From positions 434,001 through 498,000 of the forward strand of contig NZ_JAPCKI010000003.1 of the NCBI RefSeq assembly GCF_028680575.1: DNA of 64,000 bases, given 5' to 3'. This DNA comes from Acidovorax benzenivorans. GTDB taxonomy: Bacteria; Pseudomonadota; Gammaproteobacteria; Burkholderiales; Burkholderiaceae_C. Under the pieces are notes generated by a model. The model searched no databases. It was not told where the DNA came from and saw only the letters and a list, made by a program, of their open reading frames with translations. Made by a program: the position numbers and the translations under genes. This document shows positions 44,405 to 53,859 of this stretch, piece after piece; the stretch's first letter is position 1, and each line of letters starts with the position of its first letter.

Positions 44405-45940
44405 TCACGCCGCCATGACCCGATTTTTGCCCGAGCGTTTGGCCAGATACATCGCCTGGTCGGCCCGCACGATGGCGTCGGTGGCGCTCTCGCTGTCACC
44501 CAACTGGGCCACGCCCGCGCTGAAGGTGATGAGCACCTTCTCGGTGCCTTGCAAGAAAAAGCGTGTGGTCAGCTCGCGCTGCAGGCGGGTCATGGCCGCC
44601 ACGCCGGCCTCGACGGGGGTGTCTGGCAGCACGATCACGAACTCTTCGCCGCCGTAACGTGCCAGCAGGTCCTGCGGCCGCATGACCTCGCGGGTGACCT
44701 GGGCCAGGTGCACCAGTGCGGCGTCGCCACCGGCGTGGCCCAGCCGGTCGTTGATGGTTTTGAAGTTGTCCACGTCCAGCAGCGCCAGGCACAGTGATGA
44801 GCCCAGGCGGCGGGCGCGGGCGATCTCGCGTTCCACGGCCTCGTCCAGGCCCTTTCGGTTGAGCGAGCCGGTCAGCGGGTCGTGGCGGGCCTGGGCGCTG
44901 GCGCGGTCCAGCTCCTCCTGCAGCTTGGCGACCTCGGCGCGCTTGACCTCGGTACGTTCGCGCAGGTCCTGCAGTTCGTCGTGGGCCACACGGCTGTCCA
45001 GCGCCATGGCGCGGGTCGCGCTCATCACCTCCTGCAGCACCGGGGCAATCTCTTGCAGGGTGCTGGCCTTGCCGATCAGGTCGGCGCAACGCTCCATGGT
45101 GCCCTGGTAGCTGGTGCTGGACGCGGTAATCCGGGCCAGCCGCTCGATGAACGTGGCCAGCATCTCCTTCATTTGCTCCTGCGCTTCCAGCGACCTCGCC
45201 TTGGCTTCGGTCTGCTTGAAGATCACGTCATGGAGTCGGCGCTGCACATCGTCCAGCCGCCGCAGCGTCAGCGGCGGGGTCGAGGCAGTCTTCAGCGCCT
45301 CGGCCTGGCCCTGCAGCCAACGGTCGTCCACGCTGAGCACGGCGATGTTCTCGAAGATCATGTGCAGCAGCTCCAGCAGGCTCGCGCGGATGGAGGCTTG
45401 TTCTTCGGTGGCAAACGACAGGCGGTAGCTGAAGTTGCCCAGCATGAGCTGTGCGGTGGTCACCAGGGGGGCTGGTTCACGCAGAAAGGTGATGAGCTGC
45501 CGCGCCATGTCGATGACGCGGGGGTCGTCTTCGCCCAGCGCGGGCAGGGTGTTGTCGATGAGGCGCGCGAGGGCCTCGGCAAACTCGGCGGGCAGTTCAC
45601 CCAGCGCGGTGGGCGCATCGGCAACCTCGATGGGTTTGGAGGCTGTGGCCGGGTGCAACCCCAGGTTGGCGTACCCCACCATCACGCTTTGCAGCGATGT
45701 CCAGTCCTTGGTGATGATGGCGCGTTCAAACTGGCCGAGCAGGCGTTTTTGTGCCGGTGTCTGGCCAGGCAGCACGCGCTGGATGCTGCTCAGTGGCCCC
45801 TCTGGGAAAGGCTGCGGGCTGCGGATGCCCGCTATTTCATCGTAGATCGCGAGGTAGTTGTCTGGCGTGGGTGCCAGCCGGCGCGCGGCCAGTTGTTTGA
45901 GCGTTTCGCGCGCGATCTCGGAAGGTGGTCGGTCGGCCAT
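44405..45940 (-). CDS. Cytoplasmic GGDEF diguanylate cyclase
   Basis: c-di-GMP synthase of 511 residues without membrane segments. The N-terminal 330 residues are helical and of unknown function (TPDNYLAIYDEIAG, VDDRWLQGQAEAL), followed by a coiled coil (about 320-350, RERTEVKRAEVAKLQEELDR) leading into the GGDEF domain. The signature GGEEF is at 430-434 and the I-site RPQD at 421-424, so the enzyme should be active and product-inhibited. This long helical N-terminus is common in betaproteobacterial cyclases that begin PSEIARETLKQLAARRLAPT. A family B repeat abuts the stop codon. Confidence 0.92.
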   Translation of the reverse strand: MADRPPSEIARETLKQLAARRLAPTPDNYLAIYDEIAGIRSPQPFPEGPLSSIQRVLPGQTPAQKRLLGQFERAIITKDWTSLQSVMVGYANLGLHPATASKPIEVADAPTALGELPAEFAEALARLIDNTLPALGEDDPRVIDMARQLITFLREPAPLVTTAQLMLGNFSYRLSFATEEQASIRASLLELLHMIFENIAVLSVDDRWLQGQAEALKTASTPPLTLRRLDDVQRRLHDVIFKQTEAKARSLEAQEQMKEMLATFIERLARITASSTSYQGTMERCADLIGKASTLQEIAPVLQEVMSATRAMALDSRVAHDELQDLRERTEVKRAEVAKLQEELDRASAQARHDPLTGSLNRKGLDEAVEREIARARRLGSSLCLALLDVDNFKTINDRLGHAGGDAALVHLAQVTREVMRPQDLLARYGGEEFVIVLPDTPVEAGVAAMTRLQRELTTRFFLQGTEKVLITFSAGVAQLGDSESATDAIVRADQAMYLAKRSGKNRVMAA

Positions 45941-46098
45941 GGGCGGGCACCAGTGTCAGGGGGCTGGAGTGCGCAAGTGTGACACAGGCAAGGCGCTGTC
46001 AGTGCGGGGCTGCCGGACCACACGGGTATGCCAGCAAAGAACGGGTTGACGATCCCCGGCGAGATCGTCAAAACGTCCTAAAGGGGCGCGGAAGGCCG

Positions 46099-47073
46099 TC
46101 AGTTCACCATGACCAGTTTGCCCATCACCCCGCGCGACCCCATGTGGGCGTAGGCGGCGGGCAGCTCGGCCATGGGCATGGTGCGGTCGATCACGGGCTT
46201 GATCTTGCCCTGTGCGTACCACTGCGCCAGTTCGCCCATCATGGCGGCGTTGGCTTTGGGCTCACGCTTGGCAAAGTCGCCCCAGAACACGCCCACGATG
46301 GACGCGCCTTTGAGCAGGGCCAGGTTGAAGGGCAGGGCAGGGATGGGGCCGGACGCAAACCCGACCACCAGGTAGCGGCCGCGCCAGGCGATGGAGCGGA
46401 ACGCGGGCTCGGCAAAGTCGCCGCCCACCGGGTCGTAGATCACATCGGGGCCCTTGCCGTCCGTGAGGGTTTTGATGGCCTCGCGCAAGTTGTCCTTGCT
46501 GTAGTTGATCGTGGCGTCGGCCCCGATGGAGGTGCACAGCGCGCACTTTTCGTCGCTGGAGGCCGCGGCAATCACACGTGCACCCATGGCCTTGGCGATC
46601 TGGATGGCGGCCGTGCCCACGCCCCCGGCGGCGCCCAGCACCAGCACGGTTTCGCCCGCCTTGAGTTGGGCCCGGTCTACCAGCGCATGGTGCGATGTGG
46701 CGTAGATCATGATGAAAGCAGCTGCATCGACATGCGAAAACCCATCAGGCAGCGGCATGCACAGGGCTGCGGGGGCGATGGTGTGGGTGCCAAAGCCGCC
46801 CGTACCCGACAGGCAGGCCACGTTCTGGCCGACCTTGAGGTGGGTGACACCTTCGCCCACGGCCGCCACCACGCCCGCGTATTCCGAGCCCGGCACAAAA
46901 GGCAGCGGTGGCTTCATCTGGTACTTGTTCTGCACGATGAGCAGGTCGGGGAAGTTCAGGCTGGCGGCCTTGATCTCGATGAGCACCTCACCCGCCTTGG
47001 GGGTGGGGGTGGGCAACTCCGTCCAGGTGAGCGCCTCGACGCCGGTGGGGTTGGTGCAAAGCCAAGCATGCAT
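46099..47073 (-). CDS. NADPH:quinone oxidoreductase family (zinc-free MDR) protein
   Basis: Medium-chain dehydrogenase/reductase of 324 residues. The N-terminal GroES-like domain includes KAASLNFPDLLIVQNKYQ and PFVPGSEYAGVV, and the Rossmann motif is VLVLGAAGGVGTAAIQIAKA. Zinc ligands are absent, which places it with quinone oxidoreductases. The reaction would be NADPH-dependent reduction of a quinone or activated alkene. It is divergent from surE with 178 bases between. GGAGACTTCCCC precedes the ATG. Confidence 0.9.
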   Translation of the reverse strand: MHAWLCTNPTGVEALTWTELPTPTPKAGEVLIEIKAASLNFPDLLIVQNKYQMKPPLPFVPGSEYAGVVAAVGEGVTHLKVGQNVACLSGTGGFGTHTIAPAALCMPLPDGFSHVDAAAFIMIYATSHHALVDRAQLKAGETVLVLGAAGGVGTAAIQIAKAMGARVIAAASSDEKCALCTSIGADATINYSKDNLREAIKTLTDGKGPDVIYDPVGGDFAEPAFRSIAWRGRYLVVGFASGPIPALPFNLALLKGASIVGVFWGDFAKREPKANAAMMGELAQWYAQGKIKPVIDRTMPMAELPAAYAHMGSRGVMGKLVMVN

Positions 47074-47251
47074 GGGGAAGTCTCCTGTCGGTCGGTCTTG
47101 TCAATGATGGCCCGCATGATAGGTGGGGCGCTGGCGTGCCGGATGTCCCACGAGCGACGGGCCGTGACGGCGGCGCCCCCGGCACTCCCGGCACCCGCCG
47201 CTGCAGCGACGGCCTGCCCACCTACAATCCGTTGCAACCTCTACCCAGACC

Positions 47252-48040
47252 ATGAAGATCCTGATTTCCAATGACGACGGCTTCCAGGCCCCCGGCATCG
47301 TGGCGCTGCATGACGCGCTCAAGACCCTCGAAGGCGTCGAGGTGGAGGTCGTGGCGCCCGAGCACAACAATAGTGCCAAGTCCAACGCGCTGACACTGCA
47401 TTCACCACTGTATGTGCACAAGGCGGCGAACGGTTTTCGCTATGTGAACGGCACCCCGGCAGACTGTGTGCACATCGCGCTGACCGGCTTGCTGGGCTAC
47501 CGGCCCGATCTGGTGGTGTCGGGCATCAACAATGGCGCCAACATGGGCGATGACACCATCTACTCTGGCACGGTGGGTGCGGCGATGGAGGGGTATCTCT
47601 TTGGCATCCCCGCCATCGCTTTTTCGCAGGTGGACAAAGGCTGGGCCGAGCTGGAAGCCGCTGCGGCCAAGGCGCGCGAACTGGTTGCGCAGATGCGTGC
47701 GCAGCAGCTGGTCAACGAAACTCCCTGGCTGCTCAACGTGAATATCCCCAACATGCCGCTGGAGGCCTTGCGCCCGGCCAAGCTGTGCCGCCTGGGGCGC
47801 CGCCATGCGGCAGAACGCGTCATCGTGCAGGAAAGCCCTCGCGGCGAGGCCATGTACTGGATCGGCGGCGCAGGCGCCGCCAAGGACGATGCCGAGGGCA
47901 CGGACTTTCACGCCACTGCGCAGGGCCATGTGTCCATCACGCCGCTGAAGGTGGACCTGACCGACCACGACAACCTCGGCTACTGGGCGCAGACCGCAGC
48001 CCGGCTTGCAGCGGGGGCGGCTGCCGCCCCCGGGGTGTGA
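47252..48040 (+). CDS. surE: 5'/3'-nucleotidase (stationary-phase survival protein SurE)
   Basis: Metal-dependent phosphatase of 262 residues acting on nucleoside monophosphates and short polyphosphate. The catalytic start [16 protein letters not shown] carries the metal ligands D8 and D9; others are in [14 protein letters not shown] and [20 protein letters not shown]. It is the first gene of surE-pcm-nlpD, and its TGA overlaps the pcm ATG by one base. A CTACAAT (47222-47228) lies 23 bases before the start and may be the -10 element. Confidence 0.97.
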   Translation: MKILISNDDGFQAPGIVALHDALKTLEGVEVEVVAPEHNNSAKSNALTLHSPLYVHKAANGFRYVNGTPADCVHIALTGLLGYRPDLVVSGINNGANMGDDTIYSGTVGAAMEGYLFGIPAIAFSQVDKGWAELEAAAAKARELVAQMRAQQLVNETPWLLNVNIPNMPLEALRPAKLCRLGRRHAAERVIVQESPRGEAMYWIGGAGAAKDDAEGTDFHATAQGHVSITPLKVDLTDHDNLGYWAQTAARLAAGAAAAPGV

Positions 48041-48822
48041 TGCAGCGCCGACCGGGGTTTCCGGCCAAGCTGCCGGTGTCCGGCAACGCCGCTGTGGGCA
48101 AGCAGGTGGTGCCGCCACCGTCCGCTGCATTGCGCAAGCCGACCGTGGTCGCAGCGCCCGCTGGCGTTGGGTTGGATTCGTCGGCCGTCCGGGCGCGTAT
48201 GGTGCAAAAACTGGCGGCGGGGGGCATCACGTCTGCCCCCGTGCTGCAGGCCATGGGTGCTGTGGAGCGCCATCGGTTTGTGGACAGTGCCCTGGTCAAC
48301 CAGGCCTATGAGGACACCAGCCTGCCGATAGGCCTGGGCCAGACTATCTCCAAGCCCAACGTGGTGGCACGCATGTGTGAACTGCTGCTGGGTGCCGAGA
48401 GCGCGCGCCATGGCGGGCTGGGCCGTGTGCTCGAAATTGGCACGGGCTGCGGCTATCAGGCCGCGGTGCTGAGCCTGCTGGCCCGCGAGGTGTACACCCT
48501 GGAGCGCCTGCGTGGCCTGCACGACAAGGCGCGTGACAACTTGCGGCCGTTTCGCCTGGCCAACGTGCATCTGCTGTTTGGTGACGGCATGCTGGGTTAT
48601 GCCAAAGGCGCCCCGTACGCGGCCATCATTGCCGCTGCCGGCGGCGATGCCGTGCCCCTGGCGTGGTGTGATCAACTGGCCGTGGGGGGGCGTCTGGTAG
48701 CGCCCATGGCACTGTCGGGTGGGCAGCAAATGTTGCTGGTGATCGACAAAACTCCGCACGGATTGAAACAAAACGTGCTCGAACCCGTGCATTTTGTCCC
48801 TCTAAAATCGGGGATTGCGTAA
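48040..48822 (+). CDS. pcm: Protein-L-isoaspartate O-methyltransferase
   Basis: Repair enzyme of 260 residues that methylates isoaspartyl residues of damaged proteins with S-adenosylmethionine. The active-site region is EDTSLPIGLGQTISKPNVVA, and the SAM-binding motif is VLEIGTGCGYQAAVLSLLA. An N-terminal extension of about 55 residues before the family domain is proline- and alanine-rich. Start and upstream stop overlap (TGATG), so translation is coupled to surE; nlpD follows after 12 bases. Confidence 0.95.
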   Translation: MQRRPGFPAKLPVSGNAAVGKQVVPPPSAALRKPTVVAAPAGVGLDSSAVRARMVQKLAAGGITSAPVLQAMGAVERHRFVDSALVNQAYEDTSLPIGLGQTISKPNVVARMCELLLGAESARHGGLGRVLEIGTGCGYQAAVLSLLAREVYTLERLRGLHDKARDNLRPFRLANVHLLFGDGMLGYAKGAPYAAIIAAAGGDAVPLAWCDQLAVGGRLVAPMALSGGQQMLLVIDKTPHGLKQNVLEPVHFVPLKSGIA

Positions 48823-48834
48823 AGGGAATTGCTT

Positions 48835-49749
48835 ATGTTCGTATCGCGTGGTCTTGTGGTGGGTTTTACCGTGGCAATGGCGGGGCTGGTGCTCTCCGGC
48901 TGTGGCACCCGCATGAACAAGGCTCCTGTGGAAGATCGGGGCACCTCTTCGTCGTCCTCGGCGCAAGCGCCCGCAACACAGCCGGGCGTGGTGGTGGGTA
49001 CCCCCATCAAGCCTCTGCCTGGTGCTGAAAACGCTGGCAAGCCGGGCTACTACACGGTCAAGCCTGGGGATACCCTGATTCGCATTGGCCTGGAGTCCGG
49101 GCAAAGCTGGAAAGACATCGCCCGTTGGAACAATCTGGAGAACGCCAACCTGATCGAAGTCGGTCAGGTGCTGCGCGTGCTTCCTCCGTCCGCCGCCCCG
49201 GCAGCGGTGGCTTCTGAGAGCGGGGTGGTGACACGTCCTGTCACGTCTTCCTCCGTCGCACCCGCTGCGGCTCCTGCATCGGCAGCCAGCGGCGCCAAGC
49301 CTGCGGCCTCTGCCGCATCGGGAGCGGTGGTGGCAGTAGCGCCTGCCACACCGGCACCTGCAGCAGCGCCTGCAGGCGAGGACGAGCTGGCGTTCATCTG
49401 GCCTGCATCGGGTTCGTTGATTGCCGGGTTTGACGAGGCGCGCAACAAGGGCTTCGACATTGCTGGCAAGGCAGGTGACCCGGTACTGGCGGCGGCTGAC
49501 GGTCGCGTTGTTTATGCCGGGGCGGGTTTGCGTGGCTATGGCAACCTGATCATCTTGAAGCACAACAACACGTTCCTCACCGCGTATGCGCACAACCAGA
49601 CGCTGTTGGTCAAGGAAGACCAAGCGGTGCGCAAGGGCCAGAAGATTGCCGAGATGGGCAACACCGACGCAGACCGCGTCAAGCTGCACTTTGAAATCCG
49701 TCGGCAGGGCAAGCCGGTCGATCCCACGCGTTATCTGCCGGCCCGTTGA
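48835..49749 (+). CDS. nlpD: NlpD-like LysM/LytM murein hydrolase activator
   Basis: Lipoprotein of 304 residues with lipobox LSGC (C23). Order: LysM peptidoglycan-binding domain (about 72-117, YYTVKPGDTL to QVLRVLPP), an Ala/Pro/Val/Ser-rich linker (about 118-190), then a LytM/M23 domain (about 200-304). The M23 metal sites are degenerate: NKGFD replaces HxGxD, and KLHFE lacks the first His of HxH. That matches NlpD, which activates an amidase during cell separation rather than cutting murein. rpoS, which follows nlpD in many proteobacteria, is absent here. Confidence 0.95.
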   Translation: MFVSRGLVVGFTVAMAGLVLSGCGTRMNKAPVEDRGTSSSSSAQAPATQPGVVVGTPIKPLPGAENAGKPGYYTVKPGDTLIRIGLESGQSWKDIARWNNLENANLIEVGQVLRVLPPSAAPAAVASESGVVTRPVTSSSVAPAAAPASAASGAKPAASAASGAVVAVAPATPAPAAAPAGEDELAFIWPASGSLIAGFDEARNKGFDIAGKAGDPVLAAADGRVVYAGAGLRGYGNLIILKHNNTFLTAYAHNQTLLVKEDQAVRKGQKIAEMGNTDADRVKLHFEIRRQGKPVDPTRYLPAR

Positions 49750-49754
49750 GTCCG

Positions 49755-50792
49755 ATGGCGGATCACTCGCTGGGCGGTGCACCCGGAGCGGCCGCAGCGC
49801 AGGAGGGCGAATCTCCTCTCCTGCTGGCCGATGAATCGGAGGCATTGGCCGACACTGACAGCGAGCTGCGCTCCCTGCAGATAGGGCCGGGCCAGCACGC
49901 CGAGCGGCTGGACCGTGCGCTGGTGGATCTGGTGCCCGAGTTCTCGCGCAGCTATCTACAGCAGTTGCTGGCCCAGGGGTTGGTCAGCCTCAATGGCAAG
50001 CCTGCCCTCAAGGCGGCCACACGGGTCAAGGCCGGTGACCGGGTGGCGCTGGAGATGCGGCCCACGCTGCAAAGCCAGGCCTTCCGGCCCGAGTCCATGG
50101 CCATCGATGTGGTGTATGAGGATGCGCACCTGCTGGTGGTGAACAAGCCCGCAGGCCTGGTGGTGCACCCAGCGCCGGGCAATTGGAGCGGGACCCTGCT
50201 CAATGGCCTGTTGGCGCGCGACGACAAGGCACTCTTGGTGCCACGTGCAGGCATCGTCCACCGTCTGGACAAGGACACCAGCGGCCTCATGGTGGTCGCC
50301 CGGGACCGTGCGGCCATGGACGCCCTGGTGGCGTTGATCGCCGAGCGCAAGGTCAAGCGTCAGTACGTGGCGATGGCGCATGGGGCCTGGACGGGGGCAT
50401 CGACCCGCTCGGTGGATGCCCCCATCGGACGGGACCCCCGCAATCGCCTTCGTATGGCGGTGGTGGACTTGGCTGTGCATCCTGGCAAAACAGCCCGTAC
50501 CGATTTCGTGTGTCTGGAGGGGACCGACCAGGGGTGCTGGGTGCAGTGCACCTTGCACACAGGGCGCACGCACCAGATCCGTGTGCACATGGCGTCTCTG
50601 CGCCACCCCTTGGTGGGCGATGCCCTTTATGGTGGTTCTCCGGTCGGGGCCTTGCAGCGCCAGGCCCTGCATGCCTACCGGTTGGCTTTTGCGCATCCTG
50701 TGACGGGTGAGGCGCTGGAGTTTCGCGCCCCTGTGCCGGACGATATGCGCCAGGCGCTGTCGGAATGGGGCCTGGGCTACAATGCGCCCTGA
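49755..50792 (+). CDS. rluD: Ribosomal large subunit pseudouridine synthase, RluD type
   Basis: rRNA-modifying enzyme of 345 residues. An N-terminal S4 RNA-binding domain (about 45-110) precedes the catalytic RluA-family domain with the motif GIVHRLDKDTSGLMVVA (catalytic D172) and the closing TGRTHQIRVHMASLRHPLVG. The acidic N-terminal 40 residues are extra. RluD makes pseudouridines in helix 69 of 23S rRNA. It occupies the place behind nlpD where rpoS is often found. An in-frame TTG at 49746 overlapping the nlpD stop is an alternative start. Confidence 0.92.
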   Translation: MADHSLGGAPGAAAAQEGESPLLLADESEALADTDSELRSLQIGPGQHAERLDRALVDLVPEFSRSYLQQLLAQGLVSLNGKPALKAATRVKAGDRVALEMRPTLQSQAFRPESMAIDVVYEDAHLLVVNKPAGLVVHPAPGNWSGTLLNGLLARDDKALLVPRAGIVHRLDKDTSGLMVVARDRAAMDALVALIAERKVKRQYVAMAHGAWTGASTRSVDAPIGRDPRNRLRMAVVDLAVHPGKTARTDFVCLEGTDQGCWVQCTLHTGRTHQIRVHMASLRHPLVGDALYGGSPVGALQRQALHAYRLAFAHPVTGEALEFRAPVPDDMRQALSEWGLGYNAP

Positions 50793-50939
50793 CCGGTCTC
50801 ACCGACCCTAGCCCGCAGCCGGAACCCCGCCGGGCCCTGCCAACACGCCAGCGCCATTGCGCGGCGGACCAATGATTGCCCCTGCTGTTGATGTGACACC
50901 CGTTGCAACGCGTGGCACTTTTCCAGGAATCGCTGAACC

Positions 50940-51689
50940 ATGAACACGGTGGATGCCAAAAGGGTCCTCGAAACTGCGTTGATCTGCGCGCAGCAGCCTG
51001 TGCCTGTGCGCGAGCTGCGGGTGTTGTTCAACGATGCCCTGGGGTCCGATACCCTCAAGGTGCTGTTGCAGGAGTTGCAGCTTGATTGGGCGCAGCGCGG
51101 GGTGGAACTGGTGCAGGTCGCGACGGGATGGCGCTTTCAGAGCCGCCCCGAAATGCGCGAGTACCTCGACCGCCTGCACCCTGAAAAACCGCCGCGCTAC
51201 ACCCGTGCCACCATGGAAACCTTGGCCATCATTGCCTATCGGCAACCGGTCACGCGGGGGGATATCGAGGACATCCGGGGTGTGACGGTCAATAGCCTGA
51301 TCATCAAACAGTTGGAAGACCGGGGTTGGGTGGAAGTCATTGGCCACCGTGAAACGGTGGGGCGCCCGGCATTGTTTGCCACGACCCGCCAGTTTTTGGA
51401 CGATATGGGCTTGCAGTCCCTGGACCAACTGCCGGTGCTCGATGACCCGACGGGTAACGCGAATGTGCTGGAAGCCATGGCCGCTGCCGCTCAAGGGGTC
51501 GTGGAGTCCGAACCCGATCTGCTGGCCGCCCTGCCGCACGAAGCCGATGTGCAGGAGCCCCTGGAGGCTGTTGACGCTGCGCTTGATGCGGGCGGTATGC
51601 GGCCTGTGGATGATTTTTTTCAGAATGCGGAGACAGATCTCCGCGACGACCATGTTGATACCCCGGGTGGTATCCAGGGAAATATTTGA
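50940..51689 (+). CDS. scpB: Segregation and condensation protein B
   Basis: Non-SMC subunit of the SMC-ScpAB condensin, 249 residues. Two winged-helix domains make up the first 170 residues ([40 protein letters not shown], then GDIEDIRGV). The last 70 residues are an acidic, low-complexity tail. scpA is not in the window. The stop overlaps the rluB start by one base (TGATG), the common scpB-rluB coupling. A CTACAAT at 50777-50783, inside the end of rluD, may be a -10 element. Confidence 0.95.
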   Translation: MNTVDAKRVLETALICAQQPVPVRELRVLFNDALGSDTLKVLLQELQLDWAQRGVELVQVATGWRFQSRPEMREYLDRLHPEKPPRYTRATMETLAIIAYRQPVTRGDIEDIRGVTVNSLIIKQLEDRGWVEVIGHRETVGRPALFATTRQFLDDMGLQSLDQLPVLDDPTGNANVLEAMAAAAQGVVESEPDLLAALPHEADVQEPLEAVDAALDAGGMRPVDDFFQNAETDLRDDHVDTPGGIQGNI

Positions 51690-53254
51690 TGAACGACTCG
51701 ACCTCCGAAAATCCGGCCGAATTGCCTGGGTTGACCGCCGCTGACACGGTGCCTGCCGCAAAGAAGCCAGCCGCCAAGCGGGCTCCTCGCAAGAAGGCGG
51801 CTGCCCCTGCCGAGGGGGCGGTGCCCGAAACCGTGGCTGCTGTGCAGGTCGGTGCGCCAGCACCTGTGTTTGACGCTCTTGCGCCAGAGGCGCCTGCCGC
51901 CGAGGAGCCGGTGCCCGCCATGGAGTCGGCATCGCCTGCAGTGGTTGTCTCGACGGGCGAGGGCGAAGGCAGCACTCCGCAGCGAGAGCGCAGCCCCCGT
52001 GGCGAATCCCGCGAACGGCCTCAGCGTCATGATGGAGCGGGGCGCGATAAGCGCAAAGCCGCCGCTGTCGTGGAGGGCTACCAATTCGAAGATGTGGTGT
52101 CCGGTCGTTTCGACGAAGAAGATGCCTCCGCAGATGTGGTGCCGCCAAAGCGGGTGTTGCTGCCACAGGTCGAAACGCCCAAATTGCACAAGGTGCTGGC
52201 CCAGGCGGGTCTGGGATCGCGTCTGGAGATGGAGCAGTTGATCCTGGAAGGGCGGATCTCGGTCAACAACGAACCTGCTCACATCGGGCAGCGCATTCAG
52301 TTTGGCGATCAGGTCAAGGTCAACGGCAAGCCGATCCGCTATCGCATTGATCCACCCCCTGCGCGCGTCATTGCATATCACAAGCCCGTGGGCGAGGTCG
52401 TGACCCATGACGACCCCCAAAACCGACCTACCGTCTTTCGCAAACTGCCCCGGCTCATGCAGGGAAAGTGGCAGTCGGTAGGGCGCCTGGATCTGAACAC
52501 CGAGGGTCTCTTGTTGTTCACCAGCTCGGGCGAGCTGGCCAACAAGCTGATGCATCCGCGTTTTGGGCTGGAGCGCGAGTACGCCGTTCGGGTGCTGGGC
52601 GCTCTGAGCAATGAGGAAAAGCAAAAACTGCTGGACGGTGTGCGCCTGGATGACGGCATGGCATCGTTTGGCTCTATCGAAGACGGTGGTGGAGAGGGTT
52701 CCAACTGCTGGTACCGGGTCACTATCTCTGAGGGGCGCAATCGCGAAGTGCGCCGCATGCTCGAATCGGTGGGCCATGCGGTCAGCCGCCTGATCCGCAT
52801 CCGCTACGGTGCCATGGTGTTACCGCGTGGTCTCAAGCGCGGAGCCTGGCTGGAGCTGGACGAGAGTGATATCCGCGCCCTGGTTCAGGCCGCAGGCGCC
52901 GGACGCCCCGAACCCGTTGAGGGGCATCCCGAGGGGGGCGACGTTGGCGGGCGCAGTGCCAAACCTCGCAACCGTGGCCGAGGTGGCCCACGTGGGGATG
53001 GTTCGCGCCGCGACATGTCGCAACCAGCAGCCCCTGGCGGCCCCCGTGGTCAGAAGCCGCGCCGCGATGGTGGTCAGGGTCCCGCCCGTGGCAACAATGC
53101 GGCAGGGGGTGATCGCCAGCGGGGAGGCGCTGCACAGCCCGATCCGATGAAAACGTCGGTGGGTTATATCGGCATGGACAGCCTCTCGCGTCACCGCCAG
53201 GACAAACGACGTCCCGGTGGCGGTGGCCCCCGGCGCGGAGGTGGCGGGCGCTGA
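51689..53254 (+). CDS. rluB: Ribosomal large subunit pseudouridine synthase B, with long low-complexity tails
   Basis: Modifies 23S rRNA at U2605 (E. coli numbering). The protein has 521 residues, much longer than E. coli RluB (291). A 165-residue Ala/Pro/Glu/Lys-rich N-terminal extension precedes the S4 domain ([20 protein letters not shown]). The catalytic domain contains [13 protein letters not shown] (catalytic D268) and [15 protein letters not shown]. The C-terminal 110 residues are rich in Arg, Gly, Pro and Asp (GGPRG, RRDG and RGGGGR units), suggesting RNA binding. Translation is coupled to scpB by a TGATG overlap. Confidence 0.95.
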   Translation: MNDSTSENPAELPGLTAADTVPAAKKPAAKRAPRKKAAAPAEGAVPETVAAVQVGAPAPVFDALAPEAPAAEEPVPAMESASPAVVVSTGEGEGSTPQRERSPRGESRERPQRHDGAGRDKRKAAAVVEGYQFEDVVSGRFDEEDASADVVPPKRVLLPQVETPKLHKVLAQAGLGSRLEMEQLILEGRISVNNEPAHIGQRIQFGDQVKVNGKPIRYRIDPPPARVIAYHKPVGEVVTHDDPQNRPTVFRKLPRLMQGKWQSVGRLDLNTEGLLLFTSSGELANKLMHPRFGLEREYAVRVLGALSNEEKQKLLDGVRLDDGMASFGSIEDGGGEGSNCWYRVTISEGRNREVRRMLESVGHAVSRLIRIRYGAMVLPRGLKRGAWLELDESDIRALVQAAGAGRPEPVEGHPEGGDVGGRSAKPRNRGRGGPRGDGSRRDMSQPAAPGGPRGQKPRRDGGQGPARGNNAAGGDRQRGGAAQPDPMKTSVGYIGMDSLSRHRQDKRRPGGGGPRRGGGGR

Positions 53255-53293
53255 GCGCTACTGCTGTCACACTCCCCGGTTAGAATCGAGGGC

Positions 53294-53310
53294 TTTGTCC
53301 GGTGGACAAA
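53294..53310. promoter_or_regulatory. Perfect inverted repeat in the ndk leader
   Basis: TTTGTCC-GGT-GGACAAA, a 7+3+7 perfect palindrome, 33 bases before the ndk start and 7 bases after a TAGAAT hexamer (53281-53286). It could be an operator or an RNA hairpin; there is no U-tract. Confidence 0.45.
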
Positions 53311-53343
53311 CGAATCACAGCAACAACCATTCAGGAAATCAAC

Positions 53344-53769
53344 ATGGCAATCGAACGCACTCTCTCCATCATCAAGCCCGACGCAGTGGCCAAGAACGTC
53401 ATCGGTCAGATCTACGCTCGCTTCGAAGCTGCTGGCCTCAAGGTCGTGGCAGCCCGTATGGCCCACCTGTCGCGCCTGGAAGCCGAACAGTTCTACGCAG
53501 TGCACAAAGAACGTCCTTTCTTCAAGGACCTGGTGGACTTCATGATCTCCGGCCCCGTGATGATCCAGGCCCTGGAAGGTGAAAACGCCATTCTGAAGAA
53601 CCGTGAACTCATGGGCGCAACCGACCCCAAGAAGGCAGAAGCTGGCACCATCCGTGCTGACTTTGCTGACAGCATCGATGCCAACGCCGTGCACGGCTCT
53701 GACGCTGCTGAAACCGCTCAGGCAGAAGTGGCTTTCTTCTTCCCCGGCCTGAACATCTACTCGCGCTGA
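53344..53769 (+). CDS. ndk: Nucleoside diphosphate kinase
   Basis: Balances nucleoside triphosphate pools by transferring the gamma phosphate of ATP to NDPs. The 141-residue length and the sequence [20 protein letters not shown] through [12 protein letters not shown] (phosphohistidine H117) are standard. Codon use is strongly biased, as expected of an abundant protein. The ATG at 53344 gives the family N-terminus MAIERTLSI; an in-frame start 42 bases upstream is unlikely. Confidence 0.98.
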   Translation: MAIERTLSIIKPDAVAKNVIGQIYARFEAAGLKVVAARMAHLSRLEAEQFYAVHKERPFFKDLVDFMISGPVMIQALEGENAILKNRELMGATDPKKAEAGTIRADFADSIDANAVHGSDAAETAQAEVAFFFPGLNIYSR

Positions 53770-53859
53770 GATGGTGATGCTCCCCATGTCCGCACCCGCC
53801 TTGGTGGGAATCCCGCGCCATGGGGTTAGCTATGCCTGGTCTACAGTGGGTTTGGCACC

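Noticed and set aside
42682..44499. Longer start for the PhoD-like protein at 44499
   Set aside because: The extra 78 residues read through a family B repeat and would bury the twin-arginine leader; the start at 44265 places the leader correctly.
53770..53859. CCCCATG...CATGGGG arms after ndk as a terminator
   Set aside because: The loop is long, the inner pairing is weak and no T-run follows.
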